Source: an uncultured Clostridia bacterium (GTDB lineage Bacteria > Bacillota > Clostridia > Christensenellales > Borkfalkiaceae). From it: 15,873 nt of DNA. Positions within the stretch are counted from its first letter, which is position 1. Every line of letters starts with the position of its first letter. The stretch covers positions 1 through 15,873 of the forward strand of contig CAMWLA010000016.1 of NCBI GenBank assembly GCA_947174975.1, written 5' to 3'. Below are positions 5,912 to 13,044 of this stretch, in pieces. A program made the position numbers and the translations under genes. Below the pieces are notes generated by a model. That model was given only the letters and a program-made list of their open reading frames with translations, made no database searches and was not told the DNA's origin.

Positions 5912-7354
5912 TTATTTGAAAAATGCTTCGGCTTCTTCGGCAATATTCTTTTTGTCAACCATGCGGTTGAAAATTACGGGCTTGTCCCTCGAATCTTTAA
6001 TCATTTTGGGGATAGCCATTGCCGTTGCGTCGTGAAGCCTTTTTACGCCCTTGAAGCTGTCCTTGACGTCGTTGCCGGTCATTGCGTACAAAACGTCCTG
6101 GGGATATTTATAGGGACTTACCACCGCAACGATAACGGCCTTGGTTTCGTCCTTTTTGTTCTTTTCGTACCAGTCGTGAACGAGCTTCATTGCACAGCCG
6201 GTGCAAGTATCCATCGCGTAACCGATATCCTCGAAAACGTCGTACATCGCTTCCACGCACGTTTCTTCCGTGGCAAAACCGCCGTCAAACGTTTCGTTAA
6301 GTTTATTGAGTTCGTTTTCTGTCAGACAGAAACTTTCCCCGCTTTCGATAAGCGCCATACGCTTTGCGGTAAGGCGGGTGTCGTGACCCGAAATTTCGAA
6401 AATAAGTCTTTCGATATTGACGGGGTTGAGAATATCCATTGACGGCGAAGTCGTCTTTACGGTTTCGCGTTTGATATCGAAAACTCCCGTTTTGAAAAAC
6501 CCGCCGAGCGCGTTATTTTCGTTAGACGCGCAGTGAATGCGCCTTATGGGAAGCCCCATAAGCTTTGCGTAATATCCCGCAAGCGCCGTGCCGAAATTAG
6601 AACAAGGAATATAAAAATCAATTTCCTCGCCGCGCTCGATTTGGTTTGAAGACAGCATATCGAGATATGCCGAAAAATAATACGCGATACGCGGAGCGAC
6701 CGCGCCGAAGTTTATCGAGTTTGCCGTCGTCAAGACGGTATCGCCTACGCCGTTTACAAGAATTTGCTTGACGGCGGTCTGGCAGTCGTCAAAGCTTCCC
6801 TTTACGGCAACTACGTCCACGTTTTTGCCCTCTTGAGTAACAAGTTGCCACTTCTGCATTTTGGAAACGCCGTCGTGGGGGTAAAGCGCAAGAACCTTTT
6901 CGTCCTTGAAAAGCTCGAACGCGGCTTTGCCGGTATCTCCCGAAGTTGCCAATACAACCGCGGGTTTCTTACCGTCGCCCGTCGCCTTTTTTAAAAGATA
7001 GGGAAGGGGCGCAAGAGCCATATCCCTCGAAGAACAAGTGGGGCCGTGGAAAAGTTCAAGCATATACACGCCGTCGTCAACGCGCACCATAGGCGCGGGG
7101 TCGTCGCCGTCGAATTTTGCATAACTTTCTTCCAAGGCGGACAAAAGCTCTTCCTCGTCACACTCGGTAAAAAATTTTTTAACTATTTTTGCAACGCGCT
7201 CGGGGTAGCCCATCTCTAACATTGCGTCCATTTCTTCATCGGAAATTTTAGGAAACTTTTCGGGAACGAAAAGCCCGCCGTTTGCGGCAATTCCCTTTAT
7301 TACGGCATCAAAGCCCGTAACCTTTTCTCCGCCCCTCGTTACTACAAAGCGCAT
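5912..7354 (-). CDS. thrC: Threonine synthase-like protein with Arg in place of the PLP lysine
   Basis: The 480-aa protein matches threonine synthase along its whole length: NGGLFVPE at 25-32, ELFHGPT at 100-106, the phosphate-binding SGDTG at 138-142, VTQEGKNVDVVAV at 172-184, ASNEN at 276-280, and TSPSMDILNP at 302-311. The family normally reads FHGPT-x-(A/S)-F-K-D, where Lys forms the PLP Schiff base. Here it reads FHGPTCSSRD, with R110 at that position and no other Lys until K122. Further positions also differ from the common pattern: PCSNFG at 250-255 instead of PTGNFG, INFGAVAPRI at 215-223 instead of INWGR-type, and DTCTGCA instead of DTHTAVA near the C-terminus. It may be an inactive or repurposed homologue, or a clade-specific variant. 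The ATG has a strong GGAGG site 5 nt upstream. The frame is intact, so it is not a simple pseudogene. Confidence 0.85.
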   Translation of the reverse strand: MRFVVTRGGEKVTGFDAVIKGIAANGGLFVPEKFPKISDEEMDAMLEMGYPERVAKIVKKFFTECDEEELLSALEESYAKFDGDDPAPMVRVDDGVYMLELFHGPTCSSRDMALAPLPYLLKKATGDGKKPAVVLATSGDTGKAAFELFKDEKVLALYPHDGVSKMQKWQLVTQEGKNVDVVAVKGSFDDCQTAVKQILVNGVGDTVLTTANSINFGAVAPRIAYYFSAYLDMLSSNQIERGEEIDFYIPCSNFGTALAGYYAKLMGLPIRRIHCASNENNALGGFFKTGVFDIKRETVKTTSPSMDILNPVNIERLIFEISGHDTRLTAKRMALIESGESFCLTENELNKLNETFDGGFATEETCVEAMYDVFEDIGYAMDTCTGCAMKLVHDWYEKNKKDETKAVIVAVVSPYKYPQDVLYAMTGNDVKDSFKGVKRLHDATAMAIPKMIKDSRDKPVIFNRMVDKKNIAEEAEAFFK

Positions 7355-7365
7355 ATATCCTCCAA

Positions 7366-7407
7366 CCTTAAATATGTTTTAAGGCGGTACAAATTCTGCA
7401 CCGCCTT
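7366..7407 (-). promoter_or_regulatory. Two overlapping hairpins in the thrC leader
   Basis: Between the P-loop gene and the thrC-like gene, two inverted repeats share four bases. One is AAGGCGGT (7381-7388) with ACCGCCTT (7400-7407). The other is CCTTAAA (7366-7372) with TTTAAGG (7378-7384), with a 5-nt loop. In the minus transcript the GC-rich stem forms first and the AU-rich one uses its last bases, so the two compete. The GC stem lacks a U-run on the minus side (the T-run is on the plus side), so it is a poor terminator for the upstream gene. Terminator, bidirectional terminator or simple leader switch are all possible. Confidence 0.4.
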
Positions 7408-7422
7408 TTTTCGTAAACTCAA

Positions 7423-7830
7423 TTAAGCGTACTTCTTTATAAAATCGGGAAGTTCTTCCTTATCCGCACTGCAAGTGATAGTAACGGTCATTGAGTTATC
7501 CGCCGCCATCTTGTCAAGCATAAAGAATATGCCCGCCATATCTTTCAGTTCTTTACCCGCGATACGCGCGATTCCGTCTATGTAAATAAATTCGTAATCA
7601 CTGTTGCCCGCCGCAATGCCTTTGACGAACCCGCACAGCGCGTCCTCGCCGGTTACGTTCCAGTCCTTAACGTCGACGAAACGAATGTTACGGTTTAAGT
7701 CGTACATATATCTTTTTGTGTCGGTGATAAACACGCTTAAACCCTTAGCGTTCTGAACGTTTGCGTTTGCTCCGTCGATAAGCTTTTTGGTTTTGCCCGT
7801 GCCTTTTGTACCGTAGATAAGTTTAATCAT
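7423..7830 (-). CDS. Small P-loop NTPase of unknown function
   Basis: A 135-aa protein with a Walker A motif at the very N-terminus (GTKGTGKT, 7-14) and a Walker B-like strand (FIYIDG, 81-86). A further strand carries TVTITCSAD (115-123), where a sensor polar residue is often found. It is about the size of a minimal P-loop domain with no extra domain. Such short proteins are common in Clostridia and often carry the misleading label PilT or twitching motility protein; nothing here supports a pilus role. The ATG has a good site (GAGGAGG) and its own promoter (7867-7895). It lies 89 bp downstream of the aminotransferase gene. Function not known. Confidence 0.88.
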   Translation of the reverse strand: MIKLIYGTKGTGKTKKLIDGANANVQNAKGLSVFITDTKRYMYDLNRNIRFVDVKDWNVTGEDALCGFVKGIAAGNSDYEFIYIDGIARIAGKELKDMAGIFFMLDKMAADNSMTVTITCSADKEELPDFIKKYA

Positions 7831-7866
7831 TGAAAGCCTCCTCGCTTAGATACTTTTCTTAACTAT

Positions 7867-7895
7867 ATTTTACCAAAGTATATGGCAAATTTCAA
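7867..7895 (-). promoter_or_regulatory. SigA-type promoter of the P-loop gene
   Basis: On the minus strand a -35 TTGAAA (7890-7895) and a -10 TAAAAT (7867-7872) are separated by exactly 17 bp. The predicted start is near 7860, giving a leader of about 30 nt containing GAGGAGG before the ATG at 7830. Confidence 0.75.
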
Positions 7896-7919
7896 TAGTT
7901 TTTTTAAATTTTCTGAAAA

Positions 7920-9125
7920 TTATTCTTCCGTTTCTTTTGCGAACTCTATTATCCTTTCCAAACCCTCGGAAATATCCTCTTCACTGAGTGCGTAAGAAAT
8001 GCGGATAAAGTCGTCGTCGCCGAAGACCACGCCGGGGGTTGTGGCAACTTTTTTATGCTCCAACAACATCTCGCTTAAATCTGCGCTGCCGCGGATTTTG
8101 CGCCCGCGGTAAAATCTGCCGTACAGATTATCGCATAAAAGCATAGCGTAAAACGCACCGTCGGGCTTGACGAAATCGAAGCCGTAAGTCTTCATCTCTT
8201 CAAGCTTATTTATCATAAATTCACGGCGTTTGCCGAAGGTTTCAACCATTTCGCGCATAGGTTTATTATCACCCGAAAGCGCCTCGACCGCGGCGTACTG
8301 AGTCATGGTGTTTACGTTCGAAGTAGAATGGCTCTGGAACGAAGAAATCGCCTTTGCCACGTGTTCGGGCGCGGCAAGATAGCCCAAGCGCCAGCCCGTC
8401 ATTGCGTAAGATTTCGAAACGCCGTTAATTACGATAGTCTGCTCTTTCATAGCGGGCGAAACCGCGGCAATCGAAAAATGCGTTTCGCCGCCGTAGATAA
8501 GTTTTTCGTAAATTTCGTCGGAAATTACGGTAAGGTTATACCTCTCGCAAACGTCAGCGATTTTGCGGATTTCCGCTTCGGTATAAACCGCGCCGGTGGG
8601 GTTGCAAGGGCTGTTGAAAATCAGCATCTTCGTTTTCGGCGTAATCATATTTTCAATCTGCGACGCCGTGACCTTGTAGCCGTGGCGATAGGTTGCCATA
8701 ACGTACACGGGAACGCCCCCGCAAGCCTTGACGATTTCCGGATAGGTCAGCCAGTAGGGTTTGGGAATAAGTACCTCGTCGCCCTCGTTTATGGTTGCGA
8801 ACACCGCGTTGAAAATAGAATGCTTCGCGCCGTTGGAAACGATTATCTGCGATGGATCGTAGTCTAAATTGTTTTCTTCTTTAAGCTTTTTTGCAATCGC
8901 CTTTTTTAATGCGGGCAGTCCCGAAGCCGAAACGTATTTTGTGTAGCCCTTGTCAAGCGCGTCCTTGGCAGCCTTGACTATATTTGCGGGAGTATTGAAA
9001 TCGGGTTCGCCTATGCCGAAATTTATCACCCTTTCGCCCGCGGCTTTCAATTCGTTTGCCCTTGCGGACATCGCAAGCGTCATACTCGGCGCAATCGCCT
9101 TTACCCTATCGGAAATTTTTATCAT
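7920..9125 (-). CDS. Aspartate aminotransferase-type, class I PLP aminotransferase
   Basis: A 401-aa fold-type I aminotransferase of the subgroup that includes Bacillus and Thermus aspartate aminotransferase (AspB/AspC type), interconverting aspartate and 2-oxoglutarate with oxaloacetate and glutamate. Visible: GIGEPDF at 37-43, SNGAKHSIF at 97-105, CNPTG at 174-178, ISDEIYE at 201-207 with PLP-ring Asp D203, the Schiff-base Lys K238 in GVSKSYAMTGWR, and substrate-carboxylate Arg R375 in FIRISYA. The start is the ATG at 9123-9125, preceded by CGAGG. An in-frame GTG at 9150-9152 overlaps the -10 box and so cannot be in the mRNA. Substrate range (aspartate, prephenate or aromatic amino acids) cannot be read off. 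The gene is probably monocistronic or weakly linked to the next gene. Confidence 0.94.
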   Translation of the reverse strand: MIKISDRVKAIAPSMTLAMSARANELKAAGERVINFGIGEPDFNTPANIVKAAKDALDKGYTKYVSASGLPALKKAIAKKLKEENNLDYDPSQIIVSNGAKHSIFNAVFATINEGDEVLIPKPYWLTYPEIVKACGGVPVYVMATYRHGYKVTASQIENMITPKTKMLIFNSPCNPTGAVYTEAEIRKIADVCERYNLTVISDEIYEKLIYGGETHFSIAAVSPAMKEQTIVINGVSKSYAMTGWRLGYLAAPEHVAKAISSFQSHSTSNVNTMTQYAAVEALSGDNKPMREMVETFGKRREFMINKLEEMKTYGFDFVKPDGAFYAMLLCDNLYGRFYRGRKIRGSADLSEMLLEHKKVATTPGVVFGDDDFIRISYALSEEDISEGLERIIEFAKETEE

Positions 9126-9143
9126 AATAGTAACCTCGGTATA

Positions 9144-9172
9144 ATTATACACCTTTTTACCGTTATTGACAA
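9144..9172 (-). promoter_or_regulatory. Near-consensus SigA promoter of the aminotransferase gene
   Basis: Minus-strand -35 TTGTCA (9167-9172) and -10 TATAAT (9144-9149) with a 17-bp spacer. Transcription should start about 7 nt past the -10, leaving a very short leader with CGAGG before the ATG at 9125. It rules out the upstream in-frame GTG as start. No operator repeat is obvious. Confidence 0.85.
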
Positions 9173-9245
9173 ATAAAACCTTACGTTTTATCGTTGTATC
9201 TTAATTTCTTTTGTCGTAATACGAGCCAAACGCTCATCAAACTAA

Positions 9246-9279
9246 AACGCGGCGAGCGGAAAATTCCGCTCGCCGCGTT
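9246..9279 (-). terminator. Intrinsic terminator after the peptidase-lipoprotein operon
   Basis: A perfect 15-bp stem (arms 9246-9260 and 9265-9279, loop AAAT) starts 10 bp past the lipoprotein stop. On the minus strand the stem is followed by TTTTAGTTT. On the plus strand it is followed by an A/T-rich tract with five T, so it may work in both directions. Confidence 0.85.
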
Positions 9280-9289
9280 AATTAAATTT

Positions 9290-9886
9290 TTATCTGGGAT
9301 TGTATGTGTATAGTGCATGTATATAATGCAATTTTACTTTTACTCTCCCGACTTCTTCGACCTCTTCCTCAATAAATGTTCCGTATAATTTATCAGAGTC
9401 ACGAAATTCAGACAAAGCAATCAAATTTCCGGACTTATCGATTACCCAATTAACCTCGTACTTAGTATGGTTAATAGAAATATTAGGTGAAGTACTGTAC
9501 ACGTCTCTAGCATTGGGCGGGTCACCGGGCACTTCGCCCACTTCCACTTCAAGCGTTAAGACCTTTGCCTTCTGCACCAAAATATGGTCGACGTTTTCAT
9601 AATTTTCGTCAGTATAATAAATTTCCAATCGGTCGCCGCCGACAAGCTTTTTTACCTTTTTACTATTTGATTTATTGAAGAAATCAACCCCCGAAAAGTT
9701 AAATTTTTCGGTTTCATTCGCTATACTCAACTGTGCTTTTTTGTTTACCGAATCGCCGTAATCTATACGGACAAGTGCCACTTTATGCGGAAGCTTATTA
9801 TTAAATTTTTGCCCGCACCCACTGAAAGCAAAGACGGCACAAAGAACCGAAACAACCGTAAGTATAACCGAAATTATTCTTTTCAC
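9290..9886 (-). CDS. Secreted lipoprotein coupled to the cysteine peptidase
   Basis: A 198-aa protein starting with a short basic n-region (MKRI), a hydrophobic core, and FSGC with the lipidation Cys at 24. The Phe at the -3 position is atypical but tolerated in Gram-positive lipoboxes. The mature part is hydrophilic, rich in Lys, Asp and Val, probably beta-rich, and matches no family I know. The start is GTG at 9884-9886, with GGAGGG 6 nt upstream. The G of the peptidase stop TAG is the first base of this GTG, so translation of the two is coupled. A longer frame to 9925 would bury the signal peptide and is rejected. Being tied to a secreted protease it may be an inhibitor, chaperone, docking protein or substrate; the first option has a precedent in speB-spi of Streptococcus pyogenes. 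Confidence 0.85.
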   Translation of the reverse strand: MKRIISVILTVVSVLCAVFAFSGCGQKFNNKLPHKVALVRIDYGDSVNKKAQLSIANETEKFNFSGVDFFNKSNSKKVKKLVGGDRLEIYYTDENYENVDHILVQKAKVLTLEVEVGEVPGDPPNARDVYSTSPNISINHTKYEVNWVIDKSGNLIALSEFRDSDKLYGTFIEEEVEEVGRVKVKLHYIHALYTYNPR

Positions 9887-11727
9887 TATTTTCCCTCCAA
9901 ATAAATACTCATATCGCCAATACACAACCTACCTTTATTTCTGTCTCCTATTTTCCATGTTGAACAATATATTCTGAATTCTTTTGTCTTTTCCGGAAAT
10001 ACGACAGTATAAGTTTCGGGGAATAATCTATCAGTACTAAGTTCTATATCATTAAGTAAATCTAAAACAGTAACCCAATTCCCGAAACTATCTTTATACT
10101 GTATGTAAGCTGTAGAATCATTAGACGAAAGATACTCGTTTTCGCTCCACAAAAACAAATCAACGTCAATTCTGTATACGTAATTGTCCAGCGAATAATC
10201 TAAGTAAGCCGTTCCGGCTTTTTCTTTTCGCGCAGATAAATTAATGCATTCATTTTCAATATAACCGCACCGCAATCTTTTGGTGTTTATCGTGTATTTC
10301 CCTTGAACAATATTAGAAGAAATTTCAGTTTCATTATATCCTTCATAGAATCCATATTCCGCCGGCGATATTGTTATGTGTTCCATTGCAGACGAAGGTC
10401 TCTTTATTTCGTAAACACTGTAAATATAATCTATCTTTGACGAAATTCGCTGCAATTTTATCAAACAGCCCTTATCCTTACTGCATGATTTTAAAACATT
10501 TCTCCAATCATTTGCGGATAAAGTCATTTGATTTTTATCAGTAGTAAATGAACAATAAATGTCCCCAAAAGTAAAACTTAAAAATTCTATGCTAAACGTT
10601 TCATCGGGGTCTTTTAAATCTTTCATCCAATAAAATGTCGGCGGTATGTTAGTCCATTTTTCCGGCACAACAAAATTAATCTTATCACTTATGTTGCAAC
10701 CGCAATATGATTTTGAATTTATAACATAATTATCTGAATGCCAATGCCCCGATTTTGAAAAATCTAAAGTAGCAGCACGATATATTTCAGTGTACCCTGC
10801 CGAGCCACCCAATAACGGAGATCTGTTATAACCTCTTCCCCAGCCAAAATTAGCATAAATGTTGCTTGCATCGTAATCGTATGCCACCACGGCATGCCGG
10901 CTAGCATTCCCAGCCGAATCATATTTTACAATTTGTACAACTATTGGATTCCCCGAAGAAATTGTTTCTTTTATTAAATCTAAATACTGCTTTTGAGACA
11001 ACTTATTATAATCATTAACTTTAACAGTATAGTCGTCTTCATACAATTCATTTAAAACAGTCTGATAATTTTGCGTACCGATAGATTTTTCAAAGTTATC
11101 TACATATTTACCATCATCGTCTTTATGCTGCCCGTCATTGTTTGTTCCTCTCTTATTGTTATAAAGAACCGTCAAATAGCTTTGAAAGTCAGTAGCTTGA
11201 GTAGCATTACAATACTCATAATAAGACGTATATTTAGTAGAATCGTATACTTGACGTAAAACGCCTGGAGATTCGGCTTTTGCCTCATTTTCCGTTGTGG
11301 CTAATTCATTTTTTCTATTATACGTATATGGAATAGTATAACGATTATAAAATGTATCATAAAAAGAAAGTGCTTGAATTAATGCCACAAATCCACAAGA
11401 ATCCACGCTGTTATAAGCGGAATATTGCGATAGATTCTCAAAGTAATTTATCCTATTAAATGTAGTTGTAGCATAGTATTCTTTGTCTGTAAAATTTGTG
11501 TACTCAAGTGAACCGGCTTGAGCGCAAGGCACAGTGTCATCTTCTTCTATTTCCGTATTTGCTTGATACTTATTACTAAGTTCCTCTAATTTGCTTGTAT
11601 CTATAAATTCACAAGAATCGCTTTCTTTATTATCGATATTTGCATTTGCATCCTTATTCACAGAATAAAAATTTGTCGAAAACAAGATTGCAGTAAAAGC
11701 AAGTGCACAAGCTAAAAATTTTTTCAT
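9886..11727 (-). CDS. Secreted papain-fold cysteine peptidase (C10/C39-like) with beta-rich C-terminal region
   Basis: A 613-aa protein with a signal peptide (MKKFLACALAFTAILFS, likely cleaved near residue 29). A spacer that may act as a propeptide reaches about residue 85. The papain-like domain spans about 90-310: nucleophile C111 in SVDSCGFVALIQAL, His H278 in RHAVVAYDYD, and N293 in YANFGWGRGY. The last motif resembles the NWGWGG of streptopain (C10), while the CGFVA helix resembles C39-type domains, so a precise family is not claimed. Residues 310-613 look beta-rich, and about 515-613 read like a discoidin/CBM-type sandwich that may bind a surface or glycan. A TATAAT at 11751-11756 and an AGAGG site precede the ATG. 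The gene is AT-richer than the iron and housekeeping genes and is translationally coupled to the lipoprotein gene. Confidence 0.8.
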   Translation of the reverse strand: MKKFLACALAFTAILFSTNFYSVNKDANANIDNKESDSCEFIDTSKLEELSNKYQANTEIEEDDTVPCAQAGSLEYTNFTDKEYYATTTFNRINYFENLSQYSAYNSVDSCGFVALIQALSFYDTFYNRYTIPYTYNRKNELATTENEAKAESPGVLRQVYDSTKYTSYYEYCNATQATDFQSYLTVLYNNKRGTNNDGQHKDDDGKYVDNFEKSIGTQNYQTVLNELYEDDYTVKVNDYNKLSQKQYLDLIKETISSGNPIVVQIVKYDSAGNASRHAVVAYDYDASNIYANFGWGRGYNRSPLLGGSAGYTEIYRAATLDFSKSGHWHSDNYVINSKSYCGCNISDKINFVVPEKWTNIPPTFYWMKDLKDPDETFSIEFLSFTFGDIYCSFTTDKNQMTLSANDWRNVLKSCSKDKGCLIKLQRISSKIDYIYSVYEIKRPSSAMEHITISPAEYGFYEGYNETEISSNIVQGKYTINTKRLRCGYIENECINLSARKEKAGTAYLDYSLDNYVYRIDVDLFLWSENEYLSSNDSTAYIQYKDSFGNWVTVLDLLNDIELSTDRLFPETYTVVFPEKTKEFRIYCSTWKIGDRNKGRLCIGDMSIYLEGK

Positions 11728-11750
11728 AATTTACCTCTTTTGATTTACGT

Positions 11751-11756
11751 ATTATA
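11751..11756 (-). promoter_or_regulatory. Candidate -10 box for the peptidase gene
   Basis: TATAAT on the minus strand, 24 bp before the ATG at 11727. No good -35 lies 16-18 bp upstream (AACAAA is the best), so the promoter is either weak, activator-dependent, or secondary to read-through from the gene upstream. Confidence 0.45.
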
Positions 11757-11783
11757 TACACTTTAAAAAGTAATTTGTTCGGG

Positions 11784-11793
11784 TTAACGTTAA
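11784..11793. promoter_or_regulatory. Perfect 10-bp palindrome TTAACGTTAA, possible operator
   Basis: A perfect palindrome sits in the 74-bp gap between the secreted-protein gene and the peptidase gene, just upstream of the weak -35 region. Its size fits half of a small HTH-regulator site. With one occurrence and AT-rich surroundings, chance is possible. Confidence 0.25.
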
Positions 11794-11801
11794 TTTTTAT
11801 T

Positions 11802-12287
11802 TTAAACTTTAATACCATACCGGTCATATAACGAAGTACTTGTTACACTTTCCTTCCATCCACTGTTATCGATATTATAATACATTCTCGCTTTCCAAAA
11901 GCTTTGCTTGTTATTCGTACTATAAACCGCACTTATTGAGTTACCTTGGTCTAAATCAGAAATATAATTGCTTGCAACTAACGTCATATCTATATAACTT
12001 TCATGATAAGTATCGGAGTTGTACAATTCTACCCTTACCGTTACGGTCGACGGGAATAGCGTAAACTTATTTTTTGCCGTTGCCCATACTTGACCGTTAC
12101 CGCCGTCAATCGCTAAAGTTAATTTAGTGTATAATCCGCAAGGCTCAATATCGCCGTCTGCTGTTACAGCGTTATCTTCTTTCGCAACTTTAGCTTTCGT
12201 CGATATGCCACTAAAAAGCATTAAACTCAGCAAAACCGCTAATAACAGAAAAGCTGCAAGAGCAGTTAGTTTTTTAATTTTCTTCAT
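11802..12287 (-). CDS. Small secreted protein of unknown function
   Basis: A 161-aa protein with a clear signal peptide: MKKIKK, then hydrophobic residues 8-27, with probable cleavage after STKA around residue 32. The mature part begins with an acidic stretch and IEPCGLYTKLTLAIDGGNG (47-65), has one Cys (C50), and is predicted by eye to be mostly beta strands, ending in LYDRYGIKV. I do not recognise a named family. The ATG at 12285-12287 has AGAGGTGA as ribosome site; an upstream in-frame GTG lies within that site's own bases and is rejected. It sits between the membrane XRE regulator and the secreted peptidase, all in one direction, so it may be the regulated product, a substrate of the peptidase, or a surface partner. 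A hairpin and a TTGACA-containing promoter region lie upstream. Confidence 0.8.
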   Translation of the reverse strand: MKKIKKLTALAAFLLLAVLLSLMLFSGISTKAKVAKEDNAVTADGDIEPCGLYTKLTLAIDGGNGQVWATAKNKFTLFPSTVTVRVELYNSDTYHESYIDMTLVASNYISDLDQGNSISAVYSTNNKQSFWKARMYYNIDNSGWKESVTSTSLYDRYGIKV

Positions 12288-12310
12288 AAAATCACCTCTC
12301 ACAAAAATAA

Positions 12311-12341
12311 TTAGGAGTATAGATACCCTCTACACTCCTAA
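12311..12341 (-). terminator. Hairpin between XRE gene and secreted-protein gene (terminator or attenuator)
   Basis: A 12-bp stem with one G-U pair and a 7-nt loop, read on the minus strand, is followed by TTATTTTT and then directly by the ribosome site of the secreted-protein gene. It lies after the XRE stop and also after the TTGACA promoter candidate. It could therefore end the XRE transcript or act as an attenuator inside the leader of the downstream gene. Confidence 0.55.
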
Positions 12342-12365
12342 TTATATATTTCTATATATTTATTG

Positions 12366-12394
12366 TCTATCACCTTTTATTTGCAATTTGTCAA
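12366..12394 (-). promoter_or_regulatory. Candidate promoter of the small secreted-protein gene
   Basis: A perfect -35 TTGACA (12389-12394) lies just after the XRE stop. At 17 bp spacing the -10 is GATAGA (12366-12371), a poor match. A strong -35 with a weak -10 is compatible with regulated use, possibly by the neighbouring XRE protein. The leader would include the 12311-12341 hairpin. Confidence 0.4.
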
Positions 12395-12408
12395 CAAAAC
12401 TTTACACT

Positions 12409-12930
12409 TTACTTTTTTGTTTTGTTTTTAACAATTAACACTATAATCGTTACAAGACAAACCAATGAAATGATTCCAACTATCACACAAATTATGCCGG
12501 CATAGTTGAAGTGGTCAACCGACACAACCTCTTGTCCTTGATCGGGGGTAATTACCATATAGCCTATGATTGCACAAACAATACTTATTAAAGCCAAGAC
12601 GGTTACGGAAATAGCCAAAAATAGGGCCTTCCAACTTTTCATCTTTGACTGCATTTGGCTATCGGTTTTAGAAGTTGATGTTTGACACTCTTTTTCCTCT
12701 GTTACTTCTTCCACATTCACCGCCGACGATTCGTCAAAATCAAAAAAATAGTTAGCGTCTACGCTAAAATAATCGCACACACTTTTCAAATTTTCTATTG
12801 ACGGTTGCATTAAATTGTTTTCCCATTTTGAAACGGTTTGTCTTGTTGTTTTAAGCGCAAAAGCCAATTCTTCTTGGGATACGCCTTTTTGTTTTCTTAA
12901 ATTGAAGATTTTTTCGCCGACGTTTTCCAT
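12409..12930 (-). CDS. XRE-family HTH regulator with two C-terminal membrane helices
   Basis: The 173-aa protein starts with a Cro/C1-type HTH domain (about 4-64: IFNLRKQKGVSQEELAFALK, then TTRQTVSKWENN, then PSIENLKSVCDYF). A polar Ser/Thr/Glu linker (65-98) follows, then two hydrophobic helices (about 102-127 and 142-167) joined by a short outside loop (TPDQGQEVVSVDHFN), with a Lys-rich C-terminus. It is thus a membrane-anchored DNA-binding protein that could sense an envelope signal through the loop. It likely controls the secreted genes immediately downstream. No Shine-Dalgarno is visible before the ATG. A TAAAAT -10 places the transcript start at or next to the ATG, suggesting a leaderless mRNA. 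Confidence 0.9.
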   Translation of the reverse strand: MENVGEKIFNLRKQKGVSQEELAFALKTTRQTVSKWENNLMQPSIENLKSVCDYFSVDANYFFDFDESSAVNVEEVTEEKECQTSTSKTDSQMQSKMKSWKALFLAISVTVLALISIVCAIIGYMVITPDQGQEVVSVDHFNYAGIICVIVGIISLVCLVTIIVLIVKNKTKK

Positions 12931-12936
12931 AATTCT

Positions 12937-12965
12937 ATTTTAACAGATACACACGTAAAAAGCAA
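12937..12965 (-). promoter_or_regulatory. Candidate promoter of the XRE gene, giving a leaderless transcript
   Basis: Minus-strand -10 TAAAAT (12937-12942) and -35 TTGCTT (12960-12965), with a 17-bp spacer. Seven bases past the -10 is the ATG at 12930, which has no ribosome site, so the mRNA would begin at or within a base or two of its start codon. Confidence 0.45.
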
Positions 12966-13044
12966 ATGAAAGTTTACTTAATCGGCTTTACTAAAAAAGC
13001 TGCAACTATTCGCATAAAAAATAATCGCCCGTGAGTTCTAAGCA

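Noticed and set aside
5896..5958. Longer N-terminus for trpS
   Set aside because: It would overlap the thrC-like gene by 47 bp and adds a non-homologous stretch; the ATG at 5895 has a ribosome site and the canonical start.
9126..9152. GTG start at 9152 for the aminotransferase
   Set aside because: It overlaps the TATAAT -10 box, so it would not be transcribed from that promoter.
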